A stretch of DNA of 64,000 nt, taken from NCBI GenBank assembly GCA_949299135.1, contig CASFZG010000001.1:1-64000 (forward strand), written 5' to 3'. Made by a program: the position numbers and the translations under genes. This stretch comes from an uncultured Phascolarctobacterium sp. (GTDB lineage: Bacteria; Bacillota; Negativicutes; Acidaminococcales; Acidaminococcaceae). The notes beneath the pieces are model-generated. The model was not told where the DNA came from. It searched no databases and saw nothing but the letters and a program-made list of their open reading frames with translations. How positions within the stretch are numbered: position 1 is the first letter of the stretch; the number at the start of each line of letters is the position of its first letter. Of this stretch, positions 55,080 through 62,576 are shown in pieces.

Positions 55080-55910
55080 CTATTCTTCCTGCCGCGGGTC
55101 CAGCACATCGCGCAGTGCGTCGCCCCACAGGTTAAAAATTACAACCGTTATAAAAATGGCAAGCCCCGGGAAAATCATCAGCCAAGGCGCAGTTTGCAGC
55201 TGCTGCCTGCCTTCGTTAAGCATTAAGCCCCATTCGGGCGCAGGCGGCTGCGAGCCAAAGCCCAGAAACGAAAGCCCTGCCAGTTCCATCATCATCGCAC
55301 CGATATCGGACGCCGCCGTAATAACCATCAGCGGCAAAATATTCGGCAAAATATGTTTCCATAATATATGTGTTGAAGTGCCGCCGTTAACGATGGCTGC
55401 TTCGACAAAATCACGTTTTTTAACTTTTAAAACCATGCTGCGTGCCAGGCGCGCGTACTTCGTCCACGTTACAACCGTCAGCGCAATAATAGCGTTAATC
55501 AGGCTGCCGCCGAGTATGCCCGCAATGGCAATCGCTAAAATCATGCCCGGGAAGGAAATCATCATATCCGCCACGCGCATGATAACAACATCAACCTTGC
55601 CGCCAAAGTAACCGGCAAGCACGCCCAGCGTAGTGCCGATAACAAAAATTACCACTACCAACAGCAGTACGCTGCTTAAAGAATACGCCGCGCCATACAA
55701 AACACGGCTGAAATTATCGCGCCCCAGCTTATCCGTACCAAACCAGTGGTCGGCATTGGGCGCAAGGTAAGCGTTCTGCATCGTTGCCTCCAGCGGGTCA
55801 TAAGGCGCAATTAACGGCGCTGCCAGCGCGACGGCAATTAGCAGCAGCACAAAAAAGCTGGTTACGGCAAAGGCACGGTTGGTTTTAAGCCCATTGATAA
55901 GTGTCTGCAT
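55080..55910 (-). CDS. Nickel/peptide-type ABC permease (NikC/DppC-like)
   Basis: It has 276 residues and about six membrane helices. Typical LAPYDP and HWFGTDKLGRDNFSRVLYGA near the N-terminus and an EAA loop around FVEAAIVNGGTSTHILWKHILPNI. One nt after the partner permease. Confidence 0.93.
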   Translation of the reverse strand: MQTLINGLKTNRAFAVTSFFVLLLIAVALAAPLIAPYDPLEATMQNAYLAPNADHWFGTDKLGRDNFSRVLYGAAYSLSSVLLLVVVIFVIGTTLGVLAGYFGGKVDVVIMRVADMMISFPGMILAIAIAGILGGSLINAIIALTVVTWTKYARLARSMVLKVKKRDFVEAAIVNGGTSTHILWKHILPNILPLMVITAASDIGAMMMELAGLSFLGFGSQPPAPEWGLMLNEGRQQLQTAPWLMIFPGLAIFITVVIFNLWGDALRDVLDPRQEE

Positions 55911-55911
55911 G

Positions 55912-56856
55912 TTACCTGCCTGCCTTTCTTAAGCGCGGGTCAAGATGGTTGTAGGAAGCGTCGATGATAAGGTTAATTACCATGTACATCAGCGCAATCC
56001 ACAGCACAATGCCCTGCACCAGCTGAAAATCGCGGTAAATAATGCTTTGCACCGCAAGGTAACCCAGCCCCGGCCATGAAAATACAATTTCCACAACGGC
56101 CGCACCGCCCAGCAGATTGCCGAAGGAAAGTCCGAGCAGCGTAATCAGCGGCAGCATAGCGTTGGGCAGAACTTCTTTCCATAAAATATGGCTTTCGCTC
56201 ATGCCGCGCGCACGCGCACCAACAACATAATCCTGGTTCAGTTCTTCCAGCACGGCGGTACGCACCTGCCGCGTAAATTTGGACGCCATAACAATACCCA
56301 GCGTCAGCGCCGGTAAAATTAAAGTTTCAAGGCTTACGCGCCCGCCGACAATCGGCAGAAGCCGCAGTTTTAAACCGAAAATCCACAAAAGCATTAAGCC
56401 CATCCAAAAGTTAGGGACGGAAACGCCGACGAAGGTTAAGCCGCGCACAACGTAATCGAACACGCTGCCATGCTTAACGGCGCTGTAAATGCCAGCCGGT
56501 ATGGAAACCACCAGCATGAACACCGTCGAAGCCATCGCCAGTATCACCGTAGCTGGCAGGCTTTCCATAAGCTGCTCCACCACAGGCTTTTTAACCATAT
56601 AGGAAAAGCCAAAATCGCCCTGTACGGCACGCCCCAGCCAGTCCAGATACTGGAAAATAAACGGTTTATCCAGCCCCAGCTCATGGCGCAGCGCGTCAAT
56701 TTCCTGCTGGCTGACGATAATATCCTCGTTGCCAGCAATCATCTGGCGCACCGGGTCGCCCGGCGACAGCATAACCAGCGCAAAGGTTATAAAGCTGATG
56801 CCCAGAAGGACAACCACTATCTGCGCTATGCGGCTTAATAATTGCTTATTAGTCAC
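55912..56856 (-). CDS. Nickel/peptide-type ABC permease (NikB/DppB-like)
   Basis: It has 314 residues from GTG 56856 (TTG 56862 is possible). N-terminal LLGISFITFALVMLSPGDPV and the EAA loop QDYVVGARARGMSESHILWKEVLPNAMLP are family marks; about six membrane helices. First gene behind cobalamin riboswitch 1. Confidence 0.92.
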   Translation of the reverse strand: MTNKQLLSRIAQIVVVLLGISFITFALVMLSPGDPVRQMIAGNEDIIVSQQEIDALRHELGLDKPFIFQYLDWLGRAVQGDFGFSYMVKKPVVEQLMESLPATVILAMASTVFMLVVSIPAGIYSAVKHGSVFDYVVRGLTFVGVSVPNFWMGLMLLWIFGLKLRLLPIVGGRVSLETLILPALTLGIVMASKFTRQVRTAVLEELNQDYVVGARARGMSESHILWKEVLPNAMLPLITLLGLSFGNLLGGAAVVEIVFSWPGLGYLAVQSIIYRDFQLVQGIVLWIALMYMVINLIIDASYNHLDPRLRKAGR

Positions 56857-56897
56857 AACCAAACATCTCCATCACAAACAAGTCCGTAAACACAAAA

Positions 56898-56924
56898 TCT
56901 CCGCCGCGGTTCTGGCAGCGGAGA
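56898..56924 (-). terminator. Expression-platform hairpin of cobalamin riboswitch 1
   Basis: TCTCCGC, 12-nt loop, GGCGGAGA followed by TTTTG on the minus strand, between the aptamer and the first permease gene. Confidence 0.6.
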
Positions 56925-56959
56925 GTAAAAGCAAATTAAAGCATCTTCTGCTCTCGCCA

Positions 56960-57109
56960 CCTCGCCGTCACCCGCAGCACCGGAAAGCGTTAAAGGCTGC
57001 GCTCTGACTTACACCTGCGTGCTTACAGTGGCGTGACCGTGCCGGATTTGCACCGGCTTCCCTAATTTACCCCTCGCGGGCACCTTTAACAACGTTCTTC
57101 AGTTATCAT
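56960..57109 (-). promoter_or_regulatory. Cobalamin riboswitch 1 (ABC operon)
   Basis: The minus strand carries the core GGGAAGCCGGTGCAAATCCG, then GCACGGTCACGCCACTGTAAGC and AGGTGTAAGTCAG: the GGGAA..GGTG.AAATCC, GCCACTG and late B12-box elements in order. Expected to shut the downstream transporter when adenosylcobalamin or another corrinoid is abundant. Confidence 0.93.
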
Positions 57110-57115
57110 AGACTT

Positions 57116-57144
57116 ATTGTAGCACTAATTCCTATTAAAGTAAA
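57116..57144 (-). promoter_or_regulatory. Promoter ahead of riboswitch 1
   Basis: TTTACT (57144-57139), 17 nt, TACAAT (57121-57116). Shares an AGTGCTA segment ahead of the -10 with the promoter of riboswitch 2. Confidence 0.7.
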
Positions 57145-57175
57145 TAATTTTCTTGTAAAATATTTCAATTAGTAA

Positions 57176-57202
57176 TTTATACGGTATACCCGTATGGGTA
57201 TA
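57176..57202. promoter_or_regulatory. Shared 27-bp upstream element, copy 1
   Basis: Plus strand: TTTATAC, 2 nt, TATAC, 2 nt, GTATGGGTATA; 23 of 27 positions match copy 2 at 58984-59010. It sits 31 nt above the -35 box. In this copy GGTATACCC-GTAT-GGGTATACC is also a perfect inverted repeat (57183-57204). Confidence 0.75.
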
Positions 57203-57218
57203 CCTGCCGTAAAATGCA

Positions 57219-57248
57219 AAAAGCCGCCGCGGGCATGCGGGGCTTTCT
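57219..57248 (-). terminator. Terminator of the second OmpM gene
   Basis: AGCC.CGC and GCG.GGCT with a short loop, followed by TTTTTGC on the minus strand. Confidence 0.65.
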
Positions 57249-57296
57249 GCAACAGTAGTAAGAAATTAAGCAGTAATCAAAATTAAACATTAAATT

Positions 57297-58544
57297 TTAG
57301 AACATAAACTGTAAACGGCTCCAGATAACTCTGTCATCAAGGCCGCTTTCCTTGCCTTCAAGGTCGTAGTAATGCAGCTGGTAAACCATGTTTTTGGCAA
57401 CTGTTATACCGCCGCCGACCATGTAGCCTTTAAAGCCTTCTTTGGCAAACAAATCCCAGTCGCCGGTAAACATGGTGTGCGCAACCGTTGTACCCACACC
57501 CTGATTGTAATAATTAGCAAACAAACCATAGCTGCCGGGCTTGTTTTTATCAGCACCCTTGTAGTTAAGGCCGATAACATAACCGTCATCATCCGCACCG
57601 GGCGCAACACCCACAGCTTTATCGTTGTCGGAATTTAAATAAGTTGCTGCCAGCTGAACATCGCCAAAATTATATTTAGCGCTTACGTTCCATACGGAAT
57701 TATTGCCGCCTTCCGCCGTCGGCACAAATTGGGTTAAAGTCATGGCGTTATCAGCAGCGGCGTCTTTAAATTCATCATAACCTGCCGAAAGGCTTAAATC
57801 ACCAAGCCTGCCGCTGACTTCCGCACCCCACATTTTATCGTAACCGTAATTGGTCGGCTTGCCGTAATAAGCGCTTACTTTTACATCCTTGCCATAGCTT
57901 GCGCGGATAAACTCCGCGGTGTCATCATACAAATAACCGTTGGCAAGGTAATGGTCGCTCTTACCGGCGATAACTTTTAAACCGCCCAGCTTACCGGATA
58001 CATAAGCCTGATTCAGGCTCAAATCATCGTTACCTTTGACATCGGCAAGGTTCTGGTCGTTCTGCAAACGCCCGGTGTAGCTCCAGTCCTCGTTAATCTG
58101 CCCGTTAACGAACAAACGGGTACGCAAGCGGTGTTTGGCAACCTTGCCCTGTTTCGGTGCCAATTTTTTGTAATCACCGCTGCGGTCGCCATATTCGTAA
58201 CGTACCTGCCCGGTAATTTTTACATTATCGTCTTTGTTTTCGAGCTGTGCTACACGCACGCCAAGGCTGTCCAGCTCACCGGCAAATTCTGCTGCCAGCT
58301 TGTCAACATTTGCACCCTTCGCCATTGCTTTGGCAACAATCTGCGCCACTTCATAGCGGGTCATCAGCCTGTCGCCGCCGTAAGTGCCGTCAGGGTAACC
58401 GTCCACCACGCCCTCTGCCGCAAGCTTGCTGACAGCGTCATACGCCCAGTGTCCTTGCGGCACATCACTGAACGGATTGGCTGCATACGCCGACGCCGTC
58501 ACGCCCAGCGCTATCACCGCCGCAAGCACTAAAGATTTTTTCAT
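57297..58544 (-). CDS. OmpM-type porin with SLH domain, cobalamin-riboswitch controlled
   Basis: It has 415 residues from ATG 58544, nine nt after AGGAGG. Signal peptide (MKKSLVLAAVIALGVTASAYA), SLH domain and coiled stalk are nearly identical to the copy at 37318. The barrel (about 110-415) has diverged and ends RLQFMF. Unlike the first copy, it lies behind a cobalamin riboswitch and terminator. This points to selective corrinoid or cobalt passage across the outer membrane, the job done by BtuB in proteobacteria; no plug domain or TonB box is visible. Function is inference from control. Confidence 0.92.
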   Translation of the reverse strand: MKKSLVLAAVIALGVTASAYAANPFSDVPQGHWAYDAVSKLAAEGVVDGYPDGTYGGDRLMTRYEVAQIVAKAMAKGANVDKLAAEFAGELDSLGVRVAQLENKDDNVKITGQVRYEYGDRSGDYKKLAPKQGKVAKHRLRTRLFVNGQINEDWSYTGRLQNDQNLADVKGNDDLSLNQAYVSGKLGGLKVIAGKSDHYLANGYLYDDTAEFIRASYGKDVKVSAYYGKPTNYGYDKMWGAEVSGRLGDLSLSAGYDEFKDAAADNAMTLTQFVPTAEGGNNSVWNVSAKYNFGDVQLAATYLNSDNDKAVGVAPGADDDGYVIGLNYKGADKNKPGSYGLFANYYNQGVGTTVAHTMFTGDWDLFAKEGFKGYMVGGGITVAKNMVYQLHYYDLEGKESGLDDRVIWSRLQFMF

Positions 58545-58676
58545 TTTACCATGCCTCCTGTCACAAATAAACGGCTGTGCCATTTAAAAGTAAAATCCGC
58601 GGCAGGCGGCTTAAACCTGCCGCAATTAAACAGCGCGCACTGCAAACTGCGGGCACCGGCAAAATGAACAAACCTA

Positions 58677-58711
58677 ATAAAAAACCGCTTCGGTTATACT
58701 CCGAAACGGTA
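58677..58711 (-). terminator. Riboswitch 2 terminator
   Basis: ACCGTTTCGG, 7-nt loop, CCGAAGCGGT, TTTTTT on the minus strand: ten pairs, well placed as the off-state of the riboswitch. Confidence 0.85.
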
Positions 58712-58740
58712 AAAAACATATATATCCGGCCTTATGCCGG

Positions 58741-58917
58741 AATGTCAATTACCCGTCTCCCGCAGGTTAAGCTGCAATGCTTATGTACAGCAACTTGCTG
58801 GCTTTGGGCTTTACAGGGGTAAAAGACTTGCAAAGAATAAGTTAAGCGCCCTTACAGCGGCGGGACCGCACCGGACTTGCACCGGTTAACATTACTGTAC
58901 ATGCTGTATTAAGTTAT
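58741..58917 (-). promoter_or_regulatory. Cobalamin riboswitch 2 (OmpM porin)
   Basis: Minus strand core: AACCGGTGCAAGTCCGGTGC, GGTCCCGCCGCTGTAAGGG, and a later CAGCTTAACCTGCGGGAGAC segment. The GCCACTG box reads GCCGCTG and GGGAA is degraded, otherwise the order is as expected. Followed by an intrinsic terminator, then the OmpM leader. Confidence 0.87.
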
Positions 58918-58923
58918 GCCATT

Positions 58924-58952
58924 ATATTAGCACTTTTTATTATTAGTGTCAA
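58924..58952 (-). promoter_or_regulatory. Promoter ahead of riboswitch 2
   Basis: Perfect TTGACA (58952-58947), 17 nt, TAATAT (58929-58924). Confidence 0.8.
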
Positions 58953-58983
58953 TAATTATTTATTTTTAATTCTTATTTAAATT

Positions 58984-59010
58984 TTTATACTATATACAGG
59001 TATGGGTATA
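58984..59010. promoter_or_regulatory. Shared 27-bp upstream element, copy 2
   Basis: Same TTTATAC-n2-TATAC-n2-GTATGGGTATA pattern as copy 1, again exactly 31 nt above the -35 box (about -67 to -93). Probably a transcription factor site. Confidence 0.75.
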
Positions 59011-59062
59011 AAATGCTACTAAAATTTACCTATGGTATAGCTGCATTACCAAACACAAAAGC

Positions 59063-59087
59063 CTGCATGTTTAACATGCAGGCTTTT
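59063..59087 (-). terminator. Terminator of the GT2 operon
   Basis: GCCTGCATG, short loop, CATGCAGGC then TTTTGTG on the minus strand, 40 nt after the stop. Confidence 0.8.
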
Positions 59088-59127
59088 TATTACTTCTTCT
59101 CTTTTTCATCGCCGCCGGGCGGCGTAA

Positions 59128-60408
59128 CTACTTTTTTGGGAATACCACCTGTTTGGGGCCGAATTCCGCATTTTTAGGTATCATTACCTCGTCAAATTTA
59201 ATGCTGCGGGTATGCAGGGTATGGCTCCATTCGTGGTCGTGCCTGTGCAGGAAGCCTAGGAAGGTAATGGGAATCCAGCTGTAAATAAACAGCGGGTACA
59301 ACAGCAAATACAGCCACGATTTAAGCGACGCGCGGATTTTCCACAGCACAATAACCGGGAACACATACTGCCCGATACCGATAAGCGTCCACACTTCAAT
59401 CGGCAGAATGGAATACAGCACGTTGGTGTAGAACGGATAGTACATATAAATATAGCTGCAAATTACGTAGAAAGTGGAAAGCAGCAGGAAATACGGCTGA
59501 AACAGATGCAGGATAGCATCCAGCATAATGGGGTTATGTTCCTTAATGCCGCGTTTAAGCAGCGTGCCGATATAACGGCTGCCGACGTCAAACTGCCCTT
59601 GTGCCCAGCGCTTGCGCTGATTCCACGACTGCATGAAGGTCAGCGGCTTTTCGTCGTAAACAATAGCGTCATGCGCCCACGTTGTGGGGATGCCTTCAAG
59701 AATAGCCTTCATAGTAAATTCCATATCTTCCGTCAGGCAGGTTGCGCCCCAGCCATAGCGGCGCAAAATATCGGTAGAAATGCACATGCCCGTGCCGCCG
59801 AGGCAGCTGGACAGACCGATATTGTATTTTGCCAGATGGTAAACATGGTTGATTACCCAGAAAGCAATGGAGAAAGTACCGGAAATCCAAGTATCGTTCG
59901 GGTTCTTGGAATCAAGGTAGCCCTGAATCAAACGCTCGCCGTTGCAAAGGCGGCTGTTCATCTCTTTTAAAAAGTCCGGATGGACAAGGTTATCAGCGTC
60001 AAACACGCACACAGCGTCGTACTGGCGTTCCATTTTAAAAATGCGGTTGAACATCCAGTCCATGGCATAGCCCTTGCCCTTTTCGGTATCGTTAAAGCGC
60101 TCATGCACCTGCGCACCGGCTGCACGCGCCACTTCCGCGGTTTTATCCGTGCAGTTGTCGGCAACGACGAAAATATCAAACAGCTTGTCGGAATAATTTA
60201 AAAGGTGCAGGTTTTCAACCAGCGCACCGATAACGCGCTCCTCGTTGTGCGCGCAGACTACCATGGCAAAGGTGTGCTTTTCTTCATAAACCTTTTTGTC
60301 TTTTTTGCGGTAAACCAGCCCGAAAAACGAAAGCGTAAAATAATAAATGGTAAAAAATACGATTAACAGCTGGAGAGGAATCATAATTATATCGAAATAC
60401 GTTGTCAT
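59128..60408 (-). CDS. Membrane glycosyltransferase, family 2
   Basis: It has 426 residues. An N-terminal membrane helix (about 10-33) precedes a GT-A domain with CAHNEERVIG, DNCTDKT, the DxD-type FDADNLV, TEDMEF and QRKRWAQG (the QxxRW processive motif), then about four C-terminal helices. Resembles poly-N-acetylglucosamine or cellulose synthase-type enzymes. Placed after pssA, so it might glycosylate a lipid or make a surface polymer; product unknown. Confidence 0.87.
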   Translation of the reverse strand: MTTYFDIIMIPLQLLIVFFTIYYFTLSFFGLVYRKKDKKVYEEKHTFAMVVCAHNEERVIGALVENLHLLNYSDKLFDIFVVADNCTDKTAEVARAAGAQVHERFNDTEKGKGYAMDWMFNRIFKMERQYDAVCVFDADNLVHPDFLKEMNSRLCNGERLIQGYLDSKNPNDTWISGTFSIAFWVINHVYHLAKYNIGLSSCLGGTGMCISTDILRRYGWGATCLTEDMEFTMKAILEGIPTTWAHDAIVYDEKPLTFMQSWNQRKRWAQGQFDVGSRYIGTLLKRGIKEHNPIMLDAILHLFQPYFLLLSTFYVICSYIYMYYPFYTNVLYSILPIEVWTLIGIGQYVFPVIVLWKIRASLKSWLYLLLYPLFIYSWIPITFLGFLHRHDHEWSHTLHTRSIKFDEVMIPKNAEFGPKQVVFPKK

Positions 60409-60427
60409 ATAAGCTCCTCGCTTTGCA

Positions 60428-61108
60428 TTAATACTGCTTGTTAAACAGTTTTACATAAACCGCATTGATAATACCGATAATTGTGTAGGTAAACATAATT
60501 ACAAACGGCCAGCCTTCAGGGCGCAGGTACAAAATATAAGCGCCAATGGCAAAACCGATAATAACAGGAACTTTAAACAGCGGGTTACCCTTGCCTTTAA
60601 AATCCGGATAACGGATGGTGCTGTACAGCAGGCAGCCGACAGCAAAAGTCAGCACTGCAATATAAGTTTGCGGCACATCGTAGCCCGCCAGCACAAAGGC
60701 GCACAAAACGCAGGCACCGCCCGGGATAGGCATGCCCTGAAAATAACCGTGGATAACGTCGGCGTTGATGTTAAAACGCGCCAGTCGCATAGCGCCCCAC
60801 ACCGGGAACAGCGCCGCAATCAGCTGGCCCCAAATGCCGAAATCCGTAAGGCCGTAATAATACATCATTACCGCAGGCGCAACGCCGAAGGAGCAAACAT
60901 CGCACAGAGAATCAAGCTCAACGCCGAACTTGCCGGCAACGCCCAAAGCCCTTGCCGCACGTCCGTCGCAGGCATCAACGGCAACGGAAACAATAATGTA
61001 AATTGCCGCTAAATCAAAATTACCGGCAACCGATTCAAAAATGGAAAGCACGCCTAAAATAAGGTTGGTGCCGCTGATACTGTTAGGAATTATACGACGG
61101 TAGTCCAT
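60428..61108 (-). CDS. pssA: CDP-diacylglycerol-serine O-phosphatidyltransferase
   Basis: Makes phosphatidylserine. It has 226 residues, about seven membrane helices, and the CDP-alcohol motif DGRAARALGVAGKFGVELD with the trailing D (DGx2ARx8Gx3Dx3D). The start shares one nt with the psd stop (TGATG). Confidence 0.93.
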   Translation of the reverse strand: MDYRRIIPNSISGTNLILGVLSIFESVAGNFDLAAIYIIVSVAVDACDGRAARALGVAGKFGVELDSLCDVCSFGVAPAVMMYYYGLTDFGIWGQLIAALFPVWGAMRLARFNINADVIHGYFQGMPIPGGACVLCAFVLAGYDVPQTYIAVLTFAVGCLLYSTIRYPDFKGKGNPLFKVPVIIGFAIGAYILYLRPEGWPFVIMFTYTIIGIINAVYVKLFNKQY

Positions 61109-61737
61109 CAGTCCAAAACCCTCCCGATAATGGATTTACCGCCGGTGACGGCATCTCCTTTTTTAACAAGAATTTCAACATTTTTAGGCAGCACCAGCTC
61201 AGTGCTGGACCCGAATTTAATCATGCCGTAGCATTCGCCCTGGCTGAGGTTATGCCCCAGCGTAACCCACGATACGATGCGGCGCGCAAGTAAACCAGCC
61301 ACCTGAATGACAAGCACCTTCATTTTATCGTTCTGCACGCCGATGGCATGGCGCTCGTTTTCAAACGAAGCGTTTTTTTCATACGCAGGCACAAACTGGC
61401 CGCAGGTGTAACGCTGATATTTAATCTCGCCTGCCACAGGGCTGCGGTTGACATGCACATTAAAAACAGAAAGGAAAATGGTAACCTTAACGGCGTCTTC
61501 GTTAAGGTATTCCTCGTCGTAAAAATCCTCCACCGCCATAACAGTGCCGTCAGCCGGAGAATAAATTATGGAATTATCCTGCTCGGTCGGACGGTTGGGA
61601 TTGCGGAAAAAGTACGCAAAATACGCCGAAAGAACAAGGAACGGAATACACCAAACGATACCGGCCCAAAACCAGACAGCTAAAGCCACAGCCAAAGCTC
61701 CCAGTATGAACGGGTAACCATCTTTTACAATCGTCAT
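61108..61737 (-). CDS. psd: Phosphatidylserine decarboxylase
   Basis: Converts phosphatidylserine to phosphatidylethanolamine. It has 209 residues, the short Psd-B/archaetidylserine type, with an N-terminal membrane segment, VFNVHVNRSPVAG and the self-cleavage site FGSST, whose Ser becomes the pyruvoyl cofactor. ATG after AAGGAG. Gives phosphatidylethanolamine, as expected for a diderm. Confidence 0.94.
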   Translation of the reverse strand: MTIVKDGYPFILGALAVALAVWFWAGIVWCIPFLVLSAYFAYFFRNPNRPTEQDNSIIYSPADGTVMAVEDFYDEEYLNEDAVKVTIFLSVFNVHVNRSPVAGEIKYQRYTCGQFVPAYEKNASFENERHAIGVQNDKMKVLVIQVAGLLARRIVSWVTLGHNLSQGECYGMIKFGSSTELVLPKNVEILVKKGDAVTGGKSIIGRVLD

Positions 61738-61765
61738 TGCTGCTCCTTTCTGTACATCTGCAAAA

Positions 61766-61802
61766 AATAATATGATGAACCTTATTTATTCATCATATTA
61801 TT
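61766..61802 (-). terminator. AT-rich terminator between tagA-like gene and psd
   Basis: AATAATATGATGAA, 9-nt loop, TTCATCATATTATT: perfect 14 bp, then TTTTGC on the minus strand. Its perfect symmetry would also suit an operator. Confidence 0.65.
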
Positions 61803-61833
61803 ATAGTATAGGCAGACCTTTTTGTCCACTTAA

Positions 61834-62565
61834 TTATTTACTTTGTAACACTTTAATCACAAACTGCGGCAGCACCATCATCCTGCCGATGCGGCTCGGC
61901 TGCTTGTATAAACGGAACAGCCATTCCAGCGAAGCCTTCTGCATCCACAAAGGTGCGCGGTCCATTTTGCCTGCCAAAACGTCAAAGCTGCCGCCAACCC
62001 CCATTAAAACTGCGGGTTTAAGCTGCTCACGGTATTTTGCCAGCCAGTTTTCCTGCTTCGGCGCGCCCAGCGCGATAAAAAGCATATCGGCGCCGCTTTC
62101 GTTGATTTCGGCAACGATGTCTTCGTTTTCTTCATCCTTAAAATAGCCGTTGCGGCAGCCTGCAACCTTCAAGCCCGGCGCCACAGCAAGCATCTTGTCA
62201 CGTGCGGCTTCGGCAATGCCCGGCGCTGCCCCGAAGAAAAATACTTTGTAATCCTTTTTTGCAGCCAGCTTGCACAGCTCCACAAACAAATCGCAGCCTG
62301 CCACGCGCTCCGGCACATTGTGCCCCAGCTTGCGCCCTGCCCAAACCGTGCCCGCGCCGTCTGCCAGCACCAAATCAGCGTCGCCGCAGACAATTTTTTT
62401 ATATTCTGCGTCCTTCTGGCACATCATAATAATCTCCGCGTTGGCGGTTACAACAAAGGTTTGCTTTTTGTTTTTTACCTGTGAATTTAAAAAGTTAACG
62501 GCTCCGTCCATGGTATAGGGGTATACCGGCACATCGAGCACATAAAACGGTTTAATTTTTTCCAT
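61834..62565 (-). CDS. WecG/TagA/CpsF family glycosyltransferase
   Basis: It has 243 residues, with family motifs VVTANAEIIMM, LVLADGAGTVWA, VFFFGAAPGIAEAA, NGYFKDEE, IALGAPKQENW and VGVGGSFDVLAG (as MGVGGSFD). Transfers N-acetylmannosamine (or related) to a lipid-linked sugar in surface polymer synthesis. Eleven nt after prfC. Confidence 0.91.
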   Translation of the reverse strand: MEKIKPFYVLDVPVYPYTMDGAVNFLNSQVKNKKQTFVVTANAEIIMMCQKDAEYKKIVCGDADLVLADGAGTVWAGRKLGHNVPERVAGCDLFVELCKLAAKKDYKVFFFGAAPGIAEAARDKMLAVAPGLKVAGCRNGYFKDEENEDIVAEINESGADMLFIALGAPKQENWLAKYREQLKPAVLMGVGGSFDVLAGKMDRAPLWMQKASLEWLFRLYKQPSRIGRMMVLPQFVIKVLQSK

Positions 62566-62576
62566 GGCGTTATCCT

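Noticed and set aside
62505-62530. Third copy of the 27-bp element (GGTATAGGGGTATACC)
   Set aside because: It lies inside the WecG/TagA coding region, lacks GTATGGGTATA and TTTATAC, and has no promoter beneath it.
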